A DNA stretch of 64,000 nucleotides from Lutjanus erythropterus (GCA_020091685.1 CM034602.1:2798219-2862218); one strand, 5' to 3'; shown: positions 13,536 through 25,861, numbered from the stretch's first letter. Notes: generated from the letters alone by a model not told the origin. A program made the numbers and translations.

Positions 13536-13796
13536 GAATAATTGTGATACTGAGAGTTTGTTTTTGTTGTAATGGTTTTTCTGTAGCTTCATACACCTGA
13601 ATCCTTTTTTCTTGAATTGTTTCAAGCCTTTTTCAATTAATATCTGCTGTTGGTTTAAAGAGGGAAGCAGAAAGCCTCAGTCCTTTTTCCAGTTGGAGCA
13701 GATAAGGTGAGTTATTAAGTTTTATTATTTTTTTGGATTGAAAAGTCATGTGTCTTTCCAAATAATTACTTTATTTTCTCCTTTTTCCCCCTGCAG

Positions 13797-13834
13797 ATTA
13801 CCTGAAACATGACCTGGTGTGGTGTGCTGCACAG
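13797..13834 (+). other. exon-like segment in the spacer
   Basis: A strong pyrimidine tract ending ccctgcag precedes 38 bases that end at a gtaggt donor. A good donor (GATAAG|gtgagt) also lies just upstream at 13706, so the pair could form exons 1 and 2 of an unidentified transcript separated by an intron of about 91 bp. See 17706-17773 for a possible next exon. I recognise no protein. Confidence 0.25.
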
Positions 13835-14002
13835 GTAGGTGCCTGTCAAACCCTCTCTTCCCTGATCCTGTGCTGCATTGGATCATAAATCTGAGGCAGT
13901 TTTTTGTGGTTTGACAGCCAGTAAAATAAAAAAAAAGCTATAAAACAAGCATAACAATGCTGCAGAGTTATTTATGTGGATGCAGAGGGGGTCCTGGATT
14001 CA

Positions 14003-14060
14003 GTTTCAGCTGCTCCTTTGGTCTCAGAGATGCAGTTGCTCCCAGTTCCATAAAGAGGAA
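14003..14060 (+). promoter_or_regulatory. possible decayed copy of the tnni2 promoter module
   Basis: The segment holds TTTCAG, then TTTGGTCTCAGAG (12 of 13 bases as in the copy 3 CCAAT segment), then CCATAAAGAGGAA (13 of 13 as in copy 3). These are in the same order and on the same strand as in the live promoters. The gap between the last two parts is 8 bases longer than in copies 2, 3 and 4, and no TATA box follows. No troponin exons are recognisable in the next 11 kb. It may be the remnant of a lost tnni2 copy or a chance assembly. Confidence 0.35.
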
Positions 14061-14319
14061 TGCAGTTTCATTTACATGACAATCGTATGTGGCAAAATGA
14101 AACAAAATGTTTTAAATATTACAGAAATATTTTTATGATGAGACTTCTGTATTTAACGTCCCGCCTGTAGGCTCCTCATTTGGTTCCAAACTGTGAAAAA
14201 AAAAAAAAGCGTTTTGTTGTAAATTCTGTGGAGCAAACAGTCATAAATAATGTTTAATGATGCCAGAAGGTTATGCAACAGGACTGTCAGAGATTCATTC
14301 CTGAGGCTCGTGTTTCCTG

Positions 14320-15070
14320 CACTCTTAGAAAGACGGGTTCCTCCTGCTTCTGAAAAACCCTTTTTGGAAGAAAAGGGTTCCTTGTAAGACTAATGGTTTC
14401 ATTAAGAACCCTTTTTATCCACAGAACACTTGAAGACAGTGTTTTTTCGAGGATTGTTGAAATCCTTTAGAAACTCATTTGTCAAGGGTACTTTATACCA
14501 TAATATAATAGGGTGCTCTGTAGAACCTCCTTGGTGGGTTCTAGATAAAACTCTTGTAATATAAAAAGGTTCTTGGTAGAACCCCCTGACTGGGATCTAG
14601 ATTAAGCCCCTGGAATCAGAAATGATTTCCAGTGGAACCCATTGAGTGTGTTCCAGATAAAACCACTGGAGTCTAAAAAGGTTCCCAGTGAAACACCTGG
14701 GTGGGTTCTAGATAAAACCCTTGAAATATAAGAAGGTTCTCAGTAGAACCCCCTGGGTGGGTTCTAGATAAAACCCTTAAAATATAAGGTTTTCAGTAGA
14801 AGGTTAAAAGGTTCATGATAGAACTCCCAGGGATGGTTCTAGGTGGAACCATTACACCATAGAAAGGTTCTCTGTAGAACCTCTCTCTGAAGCCTTTCAC
14901 AGACGATAATAAGTATAACCCTTTATGCTGCGTTCTAGATAGAACTCTCTTAAAGGGTACAAAATGGAACCTTTATAAAAGCTTCTACTAGGAAGCAAGA
15001 CAGATTCTCCTTCAGGGACAAGTCAAAGAACCATTTATGGTTCTAGTTAGCACCTTTATTTGTAGGAGTG
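14320..15070. mobile_element. non-autonomous DNA element with internal GGTTC-rich tandem array
   Basis: The ends are imperfect inverted repeats: left CACTCTTAGAAAGACGGGTTC-like, right (reverse complement) CACTCCTACAAATAAAGG. The interior repeats variants of GGGTTCTAGATAAAACCC followed by AAGGTTCTCAGTAGAACCCC at least four to five times with a period near 60 bp. Each half-unit is itself a small palindrome around GGTTC/GAACC. No open frame or clear target-site duplication was found. Confidence 0.6.
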
Positions 15071-15783
15071 TGGCTCCTCCTCATCCATACAATGTTACAT
15101 CTCTAATAATTCGGATCACGTCAGACTCTGATCTGCTCTGACTGTGGAATCCCACCTGGTTTTCATGTCAGAAAGAGGTTCTGTTTTCAGGGTTCTCCTG
15201 GTGTTCTAATATAGCCATTAATCTGCATGGTTTAGTGCTCTCATTCTGCACGTCTCTCTGAACTTTGCATCAACACTTGACAGCCTCAACAATGTCTTGT
15301 GTTTGGCGTGTGATTCCTCCGAGTTACCGCAGGTTATATTTGACCTCTGCTGACGGTTGTATCATATCCTCAGATAACAGCTGCTTCTTCACTTAGACCA
15401 GAATTAGACACGAGTGAACAGAGCAGGAGAGCTACAACAGTTTGGGTTTTACAATATCCACAGTGCTAACATGTAGAGAGAGACTGCACACACCTCACAA
15501 ACACTCCTCGTCACACACACACCTCACACACTCCTCGTCACACACACACACCGCACAAACACATTCCTCATCTGCTGCTTGATACAAACTTTAAATGTCG
15601 TCCTGTCAGGCAGAAGTTGAACTCTCATCTGAAAACTGTCTTCAGGACTGACAGGGAAGAAACAAATGACAGATAAGTAGTGAAAGATGCCATATTTTAT
15701 TTCCACAGAATCTTACTCTTTTAAATACAGAATTAGGAGTATAAAAAACATTTAAAAGAGCATTTAGAGCAAATCAAAGTTTA

Positions 15784-15915
15784 AAGTACATGGAAGAGTA
15801 CTGGAAATCTGTGCTCAAGTACAAGTACTGTGGCATTGCCAAAATATTACTCTATTACAAGTAAAAGTACTGATGTCAAAAAAAAAAAAAAACTTAAGTA
15901 AAAGTACAAGGTATT
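15784..15915 (-). repeat. interspersed repeat fragment (AAGTAAAAGTA type)
   Basis: Phrases such as CAAGTACAAGTACTGTGG, TACAAGTAAAAGTACTGATG and CTTAAGTAAAAGTACAAGG relate it to the repeat family seen at 1838-2812 and 42855-42965, in the opposite orientation to those copies. It also carries a run of about 15 A. Confidence 0.5.
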
Positions 15916-17705
15916 CTTGTGAAAAACCAACATGGCCACCCTTAGTTTTCAGTTTGATCTGATGGGAAGCCAAAAGGTTTTGACTGGCTGGGGTGTACGG
16001 AGTTAAAAGTCAGCTGTAGTCTGGAGCCAGATGTGGGATAAAAGCTGATAGCTTGTCACAGATTCATGGGTGTCAGTTTATACAGGATGTGGGCAAGAGG
16101 CTTCGCCTGCATTACACAGCTGCTCCACCAGAGAGCGCTGACGAGTTCAGTTTTTAACTCAAAAATGATGAGCTCAGTATCTATACGTGTGCCAGGTAGC
16201 AGGATTGCATCAGGCGCAGCTGTCAGTCAGTGTGTGTTCAGTGTCACATATCTGAGGCCCGGCAGGCAGGTTAAAAAAAATAAGTCTTATATACGATTAA
16301 ACAGGAAAAGAAGAAGGCAGGCGGCGGGGTTAGTAGAGGTGAGGGGGAAGGGTATCCCGGTTTGGCAGAGGTTAATCTGACCTGAGAGCTGTCTGATGAG
16401 GAATTCTTTGGGTGCTCTTCATTGCACTAAATTATTCTTCCTCACGTCACCTCTCCTCTGTGACCTGGAAATCATTTCCACTTCGCCATCATGAAGTATC
16501 TTCCAAATCCTTAAAGCCTCTGTAAATCCAGCAGTCTGAACAACTCAACAACAAGGAGCTGAAGCCGATATATCACTCCTTAAACACAATCATTGATTTA
16601 ACCTGATGTAAATCAATATTTTTTTTAACATTTTCCTCACTTTATTTTTCTGTTCGACAGCTTTTACCCGTCGTGAACTGAAGCCGCCGTCTGTGCTCTC
16701 TGCTTAGCCACAAAACTCCACTGAAAAAATTAACTTGTTTTTAGCCGCAGGGCGCTGGAGGCGCTGGTGGTCTGCTGCTGCCTCGATCCACAGCAAGTAC
16801 TGTTAGTTCAGACTAGAACAAATGTGTTAAAATACCAAAGTCACATCGAAGTCTAACACAAACTAACAAACACAGACTCCTACAACCCCTGTGTCCTGCG
16901 AGGTAAAGCGGCGAACATGTTCCATGTTTAGGTGGTGCTAAACTGTTTTGCTGCAGCATGTGTCTACAGCGGTCCACAGCAGGACATTACTGAGCTTCCT
17001 GTTGGGACTCTTCAGGCAGCTGTCAATCAAACATTCTGAAAACCTTACAAAGTAGTTTTGTTGCCTAAACCAAACTGAGAACATTTCACTTGTTTATTTT
17101 TAAGAATATGATGGCGGTCATCTGCCCCGGGACAGACTGTGTATCACCTACACTAAAAATTGGGACTTTGGCGTATGCACTGCACGCAATTTGTGTGAAG
17201 TCATATTTTTTGTATTCAGATTGACCCTGTTTGTGTTCCAATAAAACAATTTCACTGATTAGTTCTTCCTCTCTAAATGAAGGTTGTTAATCAGTGAAAT
17301 CAGCTGCTTTCAGTGTCACATCTTTTTAGCACTTATAAATAAAACAAGATGTTGCAACAGGCGTTGGTGTTAAGGTGACACACTGCAGTTATTGGATGAC
17401 ACTTTTAATTACAGTCAAATGTGACAAATTCTTCTCGATGTGTTGTGCGCGACACTTATCTGTATCTGTATCTGTCACCAAGACGCCGTTAAACCAGTTT
17501 GACCGCAGACACTTTATTAAATTTGTTTCAAAGTCGAGTTAAACATTAATTCACTTCAAACTCTTTTTAGTTAAAAATGAACCGGTTCATCTGTGATTTG
17601 GAGTTGCAGGTTCATGATTTTACGTCACAGCTGATGTCTAAATGTCATGTTCCTGAACTTTGTGTGTTAACATGTCAGTAAATACAGTTTGTCCTCCTGT
17701 TGCAG

Positions 17706-17773
17706 CCTGCTGACTGGCAGCTCTGACCTTATGACGGCCGACCTGGAGCGAGAGAAGGAGGAGGGTAAAGGAG
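17706..17773 (+). other. candidate coding exon, unidentified
   Basis: The acceptor gttgcag and donor gtgagtc bound 68 bases. An ATG at 17731 opens MTADLEREKEEGKG and leaves phase 1 at the donor. A 17-base exon-like segment at 24175-24191 (acceptor ctcacag, donor gtacga) would continue the frame. Neither matches troponin exons or a family I recognise, and the predicted peptide is low complexity. It may be part of an unknown gene, a non-coding transcript, or chance. Confidence 0.25.
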
Positions 17774-18729
17774 GTGAGTCTCCTCTGATGAAGGTGCAAA
17801 CTGACACCACACGCATGCCAGCAGACTCTGGCAGCATCTGTCCCAGTGAATTTTATAGTCCAGTCCAAGTATCATGTTTGTGTGCTGAGAGGGGTCTCAG
17901 GAGGACGCTGGTTTCATTTAGTTTTACAGCTCATACACTTCTATACATCAGTGCTATTTTCACACATCGATTTGATCTGTAAGATCTGAAATTTGTGCCT
18001 TACATGACTGAACTTGGGGAGCAGCCATCAAACCTGCTGCAGTGTAAACCAAACAGCAGCCATCATGGCTTCATCCAGTCATTGTCTTCAGCTGCAGGTC
18101 TTCAAATGGCCACTAGATGCTGCTCCAAACTTTACCTTTTAGAAAAAGGAAGTTGGATATTTTAAGAATTATCATTTAATTTAAAAACAATGATAATGCT
18201 TCCACTGGTCTGAATCAGCAGAACATGTAATAATCAGGGCTGTAGTGGGCAGTAAACACATGCAAACACCATTTACATGTTTGAATACATAGTAGTGTTT
18301 ACTCTTTCTTATAATGGTTTGATCACTCGTCATTGTGCGATTTTTAAAAGTTTAAGTCAAATTGAACTCAGTTGTTTACTGAGCATTATATGACAGGTCA
18401 GAACACAGCCTCAACTTGCCCCTCCTCCTTGTGAAGTGTTGCCTCCTTGCTCCATCCTCTCCCCTCTCACCCCCTCCTTAGCACACAGAGTGGCCTCAGT
18501 GCTTACAGGCACAGGAACACATATATGCCCAACAACAGTTGTTATTATCGAGTGTAAAGCTTGACGAGCTCAATCAGTCTATGAAGGTACCATTAGCTGG
18601 CTAAAGTTATTAGACAATAATACAATTTCCAGTGATGCTGAATGAATATTAACTTGCACATGTTCTCAATGAATGCAACAATACTATCGATAATAATATG
18701 ATAATTTGGTCTCAGCAATTCTGGTGTCA

Positions 18730-18950
18730 TATATGGGCAACTGAAGTTCCAAAAAAAAAGTTGTGGTGCGGTGTTTTAAAAAACTGCAGTGATTTACAAA
18801 AACTTTTAAACCTATATTCAATTAAATACAGTACAAAGATAAGATATTTAATATTCTGATTAACTTTATTGTTTTTGTAAATATATACTCATTCTGAATT
18901 TGATGTATGCAACATGTTTCAAAAAAGTCATGACAGGATCATGTTTACCA
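18730..18950 (+). repeat. DNA-element-derived repeat fragment
   Basis: The text CTGCAGTGATTTACAAAAAC, then ACCTATATTCAATTAAATAC and GAATTTGATGTATGCAACAT matches in style the 5' end of an abundant teleost repeat. A fragment I take to be of the same family is at 61185-61730. It is heavily decayed and non-coding. Confidence 0.5.
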
Positions 18951-19444
18951 CTTTGATACATCACCTTTTCTTTCAGCTGACAGTAGATTGATACCTGCAG
19001 CGTCATAGTTTGAAGCTGATCAAGCTGCTGTATTTAACGAGTCGGAGACCTTATCAGTAAATCTTCAGAAGATTTATTTGTGCATAAATGAACTTTCCTG
19101 ACCATTTTTACTGCCATTTCTGCATCACCCTGTGTGACTGTAAACATATACACATGTGAAATACCTTGAGAAATAAATCCATTTATGCTGAGTTAACAGG
19201 CCATCTCATTGTTTTTAGTTCCTCTCAACGGGACAGTGATCCAGAAAATCTTATCCTACGTCATAAATGAGACAGAATAAGTGCATTTAGGCAGAATTAC
19301 CAGGCTTTTATTTTTGTCCTCTCATCAGTGGAATAATATACACATTTTTAGATCCTTTATAAAAGGTATACTGCAGATATAAAGCTTAAAATAGCAGATT
19401 TTCTTCCATAGTCTTCTGTTTTTGGGGGGGAACACAAATAAAGT

Positions 19445-19802
19445 TGGTGGTTAGCACTGCCACCTCACAGCAAGAAGGTCCTGAGTTTGAATCCCCCGGC
19501 TCGCTGGGGCGGGGCCTTTCTTTGCGGCATTTGCATGTTCTCCCCGTGTCTGCGTGGGTTCTCTCCAGGTTCTCCGGCTTCCTCCCACAGTCCAAAGACA
19601 TGCATGCTAGGTTAATTGGTGACTCTAAATTGCCCATAGGTGTGAATGTGAGTGTGAGTGGTTGTCTGTCTCTATGTGTCAGCCCTGCGATGAACTGGCG
19701 ACTTGTCCAGGGTGAACCCCGCCTTCGCCCAATGTCAGCTGGGATAGGCTCCAGCGCCTGTGACCCTTCGGGAATAAGAGGTTACAGAAAATGCATGGAT
19801 GG
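19445..19802 (+). mobile_element. tRNA-derived SINE with intact target-site duplication
   Basis: The element is about 358 bp and begins TGGTTAGCACTGCCACCTC (A-box-like). The B-box-like GAGTTTGAATCCC follows at 19483-19495. The body contains GCGATGAACTGGCGACTTGT and GTCAGCTGGGATAGGCTCC, phrases typical of a common teleost SINE, and the tail is ATGGATGGA-like. A perfect 11-bp direct repeat, ACAAATAAAGT, flanks it at 19434-19444 and 19803-19813, showing target-primed retrotransposition. A 129-codon open frame through it (19444-19833) is not a gene. Confidence 0.88.
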
Positions 19803-22016
19803 ACAAATAAAGTCTCCCGTGACCCACTGGTGATCATTCTCTAGGAATGACTGGTAAAGAGTAACTGAACAGATGGCACATATTTCTCATAATGCTAGGT
19901 GAAATGTATTGATGAAAAACATTGGTAATAATCTTTAGTAAATATTAAAGCACGTTGGTCCATGTTGAGTAACTTTCTGTGTGTTTGAAACATCGGACCA
20001 AACTGGCAACTTAGAATAAACTCAGAAAGTTCAAACAAAATTAGTTGTCTTATTGAATCATTTCAAGCTAATTGTATTTTAAAACTACCAAAATGAGTTA
20101 TTGAAGCTTTCATTTTCTCCTTGTTAAGAGTTTTGTCTGGTTGTAATTCATTTGCCATGTTGTAATAGATATAACACTGGAAAAGTCATAGTGACAAGCA
20201 TTAAATCCATCTGCACGACATCCCTGCAGGGTGGCGACACGAACACTTCGTCCACGCCACAAACGCAACCAGATGGTGAATGAATCTAAACAAACTTCCA
20301 CTACAGCAGGAGTATGAATCAGGCTCCAAGTAAACATACACATATAGTTATTAATGCTTTCACATAGTGAGGAAAGGCCACACGCTTCTCTCGCATTTCC
20401 ACTCTCAGACCTGCCGTTCAGAACATTCCTGAGGCTCGAGTTGTCAGTCAGACATCTCCGTAGAAAACACCTGCCCGTCTCTCTGACAGAACCATGAACC
20501 CGACCCCCAGCATCACCCTCCGCCGCCGCATTCTCAGCATGGTGCATCATCCCCGCTGTCTGCGCCTCACTCAGTCCTGTCACCGCCTTTGCCCCCCCAA
20601 GCCTTCAGTCCTATAGTCCGACCCGCTAAATGCTTATAGCTCTGCTGACACCTTTACTGGTCAGTGAGCCTGAGATGATCAGCTGTGAAGAGTTAACAAG
20701 CAGATCAATTACTCCAACGCTTTTGTGAAGTCAGACAGGTTTAGCTCCTCATTGATTCGGCTCATTTGGTTCTTTTTCACGTTGCAACATTTTTATTTAA
20801 TTTCAGTCATTAAACATGTAATATGTAAATTCTGTCCCGAGCACCAGCTAACATTAAAACAATAACAAAAGACACAGGGTACATCTAAAGTCGCATATTT
20901 GACGATTCCTCGCTTGATCCTCCCTTGAACCAGGAGTTCTCCTGCTCCGTCATCTTGCAAACTGTCTCAAGACTCTTATTTCGGCACAGAGGAGCGAGGA
21001 TCTAGAAGGGGGGGGGATGTTACACCAGAGCAGCCAACACATCCCCCTATTTAGACATCATTTACTGACTGGACGCTGCAGCAGATCAGACTGATTTGAT
21101 ACATGACTGCAGTGAAGACAAATAACAGATTAAACTTATCACCCCCAAAGTCATGTTTTATTTATTTCCCGATTCACCATCCAGTTAAAAATCTGTCAGG
21201 GGGGGTCAGACGAGTCAGTTCATAAAAATTAAGTAAATGATTAATAGGGGATGGATTGCAGGTGAAGGCGTCTCTCCTTGAGGAGAGAGGCGGTGCTGCA
21301 TCGTTAAAGGAAACACTCAAACTTTAATAGATCACACAGTAAAGAAATCACCTGGAGGTTCTGTTCTCAAATCTGACAAAATAATTAGTTCAGGTGGAGG
21401 TCGGTGGATGATTCATGTGAACAGGAGGATTCAGATGAACTCAGGCGATCCACTCAACACAAACAACCTTCTTCCTTTATTGAAATAATGTTCCTTTAAT
21501 GATTTCCCACGCTTTTTTAATTATGATTATAATTAAAGTCAGAGAGACGAGAATCTATCTGTCAGTGAGAAACATTTATTACATCATTTATCACCATTTC
21601 ATTCAGTCACATGTGAGGCTGATCATTCCTGAGTTTAATGAGTTTCATAATTTCAATTTTCCCTGAAATATTTAATAAATAATTTCTAATGTTCCAAAGG
21701 CACATATTCTGCAGTATTCAATAAAGAATATCAATAAACACAGATGCAAATATATGAATGAATCATATAAACACACAGGACACAGTATAATCTCAGACTA
21801 CAGTGTTTGTGAAACACAAACTGACTTCACTTCATGTGAGGCTTCAGAGGACGTCTCTTGATTCTTAAAACAGATTTCCTTGTGTCCTCTCTCTTCACTT
21901 GGTTTCCTTGAGTCTCCAGTCAGAAGCTGAGACGAAGAGACGCAAGTGAGGGACGCATGGATGCAATTTCAGACTTGGAGTGTGTCCTTGATGACAACGT
22001 GTGGAATCACACTGGA

Positions 22017-22150
22017 GAAAAAAAAGTTGACTAAAAGTTCAAGGCAGCGCACTGCAATAAATTTTAAGTTTTGAGCCCAACTCAAGTTTTGAAATAAACT
22101 TTAAAAAGTTTTCAACTCCGTCAGATTTTAAATAAAAAATATTAATATTA
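22017..22150. repeat. inverted-end repeat fragment (GCACTGCAATA type)
   Basis: The stretch contains AAGTTCAAGGCAGCGCACTG and TTTTGAGCCCAACTCAAGTT. A fuller copy with both ends is at 33849-34218 and an end fragment lies at 31645-31705, so at least three family members are in the window. Confidence 0.55.
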
Positions 22151-22394
22151 ATGTGATATATTATCCATAAAAATACAATTCAGTATTGACTGAGTCAATT
22201 CACATGACATACAAACTTCCTAAAGAAAAAAAGCTGCTATTTTCTATTCAAATATGTAGGTAAAATAGATTACAATATCAATTAAAATAGGTGTGCTAGT
22301 ATATTTTTTATTCATCAATTTTATTAATATGTGCAAGTTAGCACAAACAGATTGAAACTGACATTGGTTTTAACCAGTAATTCTTGCTTTATCA

Positions 22395-22939
22395 AATATT
22401 TTACTCTAAATGGAAATATAATTTACAACATAAACATAATGCTGAATTAAAAAAGAACTGAAGCCAATGATTAAGACCATAAACTCATTAGAAAACTGTT
22501 TACTGAAGTCATAGATCAAATGAAAAGTGTGTTCATTTTCTCACAAGCTTACAGGAAGCCAGACTTCATTTTGAAATCAGGAGTCGCCCCCTGCTGGCCA
22601 TTAGGAAGAGTGCAGGTTTCAGGCACCTCTGCATTGGCCTGAAAGCTCCAACCACTGTTTATAGTCTATGGTTCAGACAGCTCCTGGTGAAGATGGAGTC
22701 AGTGCAAGAGCCTTAAACCTGCAGTCTTTCTAGTGACCAGCAGGGGGCGACTCCACTGGTTGCTAAAAGAAGTCTGATTGTTTGTAAGCTTATGAGATAA
22801 TGAGCCTACTTCTCATTTGATTTATGACCTCGGTAAACAGTTTTCCAATAAGTTTATGGTCTCAGTCACGAGTTTCAAATCTTCCTCAATACAACACGAT
22901 GTTCATTTTGTAAATTATGGTCCATTTAAAGTAAATATT
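22395..22939. mobile_element. large palindromic MITE-like element
   Basis: Two arms of roughly 230 bp are imperfect reverse complements: left AATATTTTACTCTAAATGGA, right end TCCATTTAAAGTAAATATT. Inside, CAGGAGTCGCCCCCTGCTGG on the left answers CCAGCAGGGGGCGACTCC on the right. The loop is about 80 bp. No coding frame or target-site duplication is evident. The arms could extrude a long hairpin. Confidence 0.75.
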
Positions 22940-23394
22940 AAGCAGGTATGCTTTAGGGTGTGGCTGAGTCCTTCCAGTCTGCACCAGGATCATTAATCTC
23001 AGATCAAACTGTCAAACTAGACAGTCTTGATCAAATTTTAATCAAGATTCTGTAACCGCATGCCTATTTCTCTTTAGTACTAGAGAAACTAGAAAACTTT
23101 TTGACTGGTTGCCACCTTTTTTTATGTCAAATGGACGAGCCAAAGTTAAGCATCACCCAAGCTCCATGGTCTGGCATGTTTTGGTTGCAAAAACTAAGAT
23201 GACAACTCCCATAATGCCAAACTCCATTAACCAATGCTAATTAGTACTAAACTCAAAGCACAGCTGAGGCTGATGGGAATCTCGTTAGTTTTGCAGGTAG
23301 TTGGTCATAAACCAAACTACTGGACACATTCAGTTTTTGACTGAGAAGGTGAGATAATCACTAATTATTACAATTTATCCCAAAAGGAACATGA

Positions 23395-23610
23395 ATGTCT
23401 GAATCAAATTCTGTGCAGATCCATCCATCAGTTGTTCAAAAAATTTGACCTGCTGGTGGTTCTGGAGAAAAACTGGGATGATCTGGGAACCATGACTGTG
23501 TGTACAAAACTTCATGGGAATCAACTTAATAGTTGCTGAGATATTTCAGTCTGGATCAAAGTAAAGGACCGACAGACCAACCTACAGTGCCATGCTGCTG
23601 GTATGGCAAC
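23395..23610 (+). repeat. interspersed repeat fragment
   Basis: The phrases GTGCAGATCCATCCATCAGT, TTCATGGGAATCAACTTAA and GTTGCTGAGATATTTCAGTC relate it to 4640-4815. It appears as two internal sub-repeats of about 100 bp. It is non-coding. Confidence 0.5.
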
Positions 23611-25717
23611 AAACAATAGCACTGTTTAATTTTCTAACCCTTAACCAAGTAATTTAAGTTCCTTATTTTAACCAAACCTCAACCACAGAGTTGTGAGATC
23701 AGGAAACTCTCCCGTGAATCATTTGATTCATTCACTGACTGAATCCTAAAATGTTTTGTTAAACCACCTGCCGTTTGCTGTGTGACTGCTTTAACATGTT
23801 GCAGGATGCATTCTTGATCAGGTAAAATGAGTAAGAATGTTTTTATGACCGAGTCACGATGTAACAATATCCCCATGGAAAATCTGCCTTCCTGCCTACC
23901 TGTCATCATGCCCACATATTTTTATACCACAAGTGTTAATATGAGAGGGCCCTCGGTGACCACAGAAAGGTCTGGAAGGGTTCCTGAGGGCAGGTCCACG
24001 GCTCGGATCCGCAATCCAAGATGAAACGCTAACCAGGCCAGCCGGTGATTACATGATATTTATAGATGGCAGAAATGTAAGCTTGCTTAGCACTTTATTT
24101 GGGGCAATAGTTAAAAGTGATATCAAAGTTTCACTGGTGGTTTCTCTCTTTTGAACTTGTTTCTGAGCTCACAGGGGTCCGGACGCTACAGGTACGACTC
24201 ACCTTTGATTCTGATATTCAGGACAGTCCTGCGTGGGCTTTTTTTCTGCTGCATGCTGGTGTCAAATATCTTTTCATGTTCTGTGAAATTATCAATGAGG
24301 AACTTTTAGTGCAGTTTTTACAAAAAGTAGATGGGAAAGATAAGAGTCGTCGGCTGTTGACTCCTGGAAATTTGCTTTTACATTTGGATGAACTTAAAAC
24401 TTCACTGCTTGTAGTTTTTCTTTCAAATTCAGGTAGTTCTTGCTAAAATTAAACTTGTGTATTTTCATGTTTGAAGTTTGACACTCATGCGTGTCTTTGT
24501 TGCTTGTTATTTTGCTTTTCTCTAGGAGCCACACATCCTTTAACCCTAAACCCTTAAAAAATACCATAAACATATTTTAATTTACTCAGGCTGCTTTAAA
24601 TAAGCACTAACATTAGCAACATTTGGGACTTTATTTCAGTCTACTGAGGTTCAAATTGCATTATTTTAAGAGTTACTTATTACATGCACATTAATACTTG
24701 GTAAGAAAGGCTTGAACATCTAGTACACATATGAAACAAGACAGATATACAGTGCGTATCACAGTATATCCTTCAGATTTAGGCATATGTATAAAAGAAT
24801 TCTGTAGTCTGTTGCATTCAAACGAATCGCCTATCCTCAGTCTTGCTTATTCGCATAAAAATCTTGGCTCTTCGTTAGCTTGCTAGCTAACCCGTAGCCT
24901 CGTCCTGTGTCCAGAGGTGTCAGGCAGCTCCGGGAAAACCCTCTGCGCTGAAACTCCACTGCCGAAATCTGTAGGTGGAGGTGACGGCAGGGAGACGCTG
25001 GGTTTGAGTTCTTGCCAACTTTCAGGGGAAACCTGCATCTAATTAGTGATGAGATGTTCGTGTTTCCGATGTCGACTCAGTTAATAAGATTACTCAACAC
25101 ACTCTTGAAACAGACAGAAAGGTGTACAGATCATGAAAAGTGATGCCAATTGCTGGCAAGGATGCAAAGTTGAAACCGGCAGATGATTTGTGGCTTTTAA
25201 ATAATGGCTGAGAAATTCTTTGGGCTCTTTCCATAAATTTAATCTAAGTTTAACACATTTAATCAAAGCAGGTTTTGATAAAGGTCTAGATTTATCTGAT
25301 TTCATGCAGTCTATACAGAGAAAAGCAGTAGACTCATCTTGAATCATCAGCAGTTTTCTAACACCTGTTTGTTCATTGTAAGCAGTATAATAACAGACTT
25401 AACAGATTTTCACTTTAATTAAATTGTGAATTGGAATCCAACTGGAGCCTAAAAAGAAAAACTCTTTACTTGCTAATCATCACTTAAACTCTTGGATTTT
25501 CAGAACCTTCAAGTATTTCTGAAGATTAGAAGCCAAAAACAAACTTCAAAACACAGAAATGACCTCAGCACGCCACTGCTTTCATCTCTCGCATGTTCAT
25601 CTGGTTAAACGTTTGGACTCTGATGGTTTTATAGTCCTTTTCCTCCCTTTTATAGCATCTTGGTGGCACCGAGCGGAGTCCTAAAATGATATCAAGCTCC
25701 TCCTCAGCGATGCCTGA

Positions 25718-25839
25718 TTTACAGGGTGAAGCTGGCAGGGGATGATGATATTTCAGGAGCTTGCTGGCCGATTGGTCTGAGGATCCTGCATTTCCATAAA
25801 CAGGAGCTCCATATCCATATCCGAGCCCTCGTATATATA
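25718..25839 (+). promoter_or_regulatory. tnni2: promoter of tnni2 copy 2
   Basis: In order: an upstream ATTTACAGGG element, TATTTCAGGAGC at 25749-25760, an inverted CCAAT box (ATTGG) at 25771-25775, CCATAAACAGG at 25794-25804 and TATATATA at 25832-25839. The same elements occur in the same order at copies 3, 4 and 5. The spacing from TTGGTCT to CCATAAA is exactly 15 bases here, as in copies 3 and 4. NF-Y is the expected binder of ATTGG; binders of the other elements are not known to me. Confidence 0.85.
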
Positions 25840-25861
25840 CACCCCGGGGATGATTTCCTCC

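Larger units (their letters stand above)
11707..25700. other. 14-kb spacer between copies 1 and 2
   Basis: No complete gene is supported. The spacer contains the hAT MITE, the diverged tandem units, a possible promoter relic, the GGTTC-rich element, a SINE, the 22.4-kb palindrome and isolated exon-like segments. The minus-strand frame of 157 codons at 20110-20583 has no recognisable motifs. Stretches such as 15.9-17.6, 20.6-22.0 and 24.2-25.6 kb hold nothing I can identify. Confidence 0.6.

Noticed and set aside
19444..19833. 129-codon frame on the plus strand
   Set aside because: Entirely within the SINE.
20110..20583. 157-codon frame on the minus strand
   Set aside because: No recognisable motif, no splice context and unremarkable composition; treated as chance.
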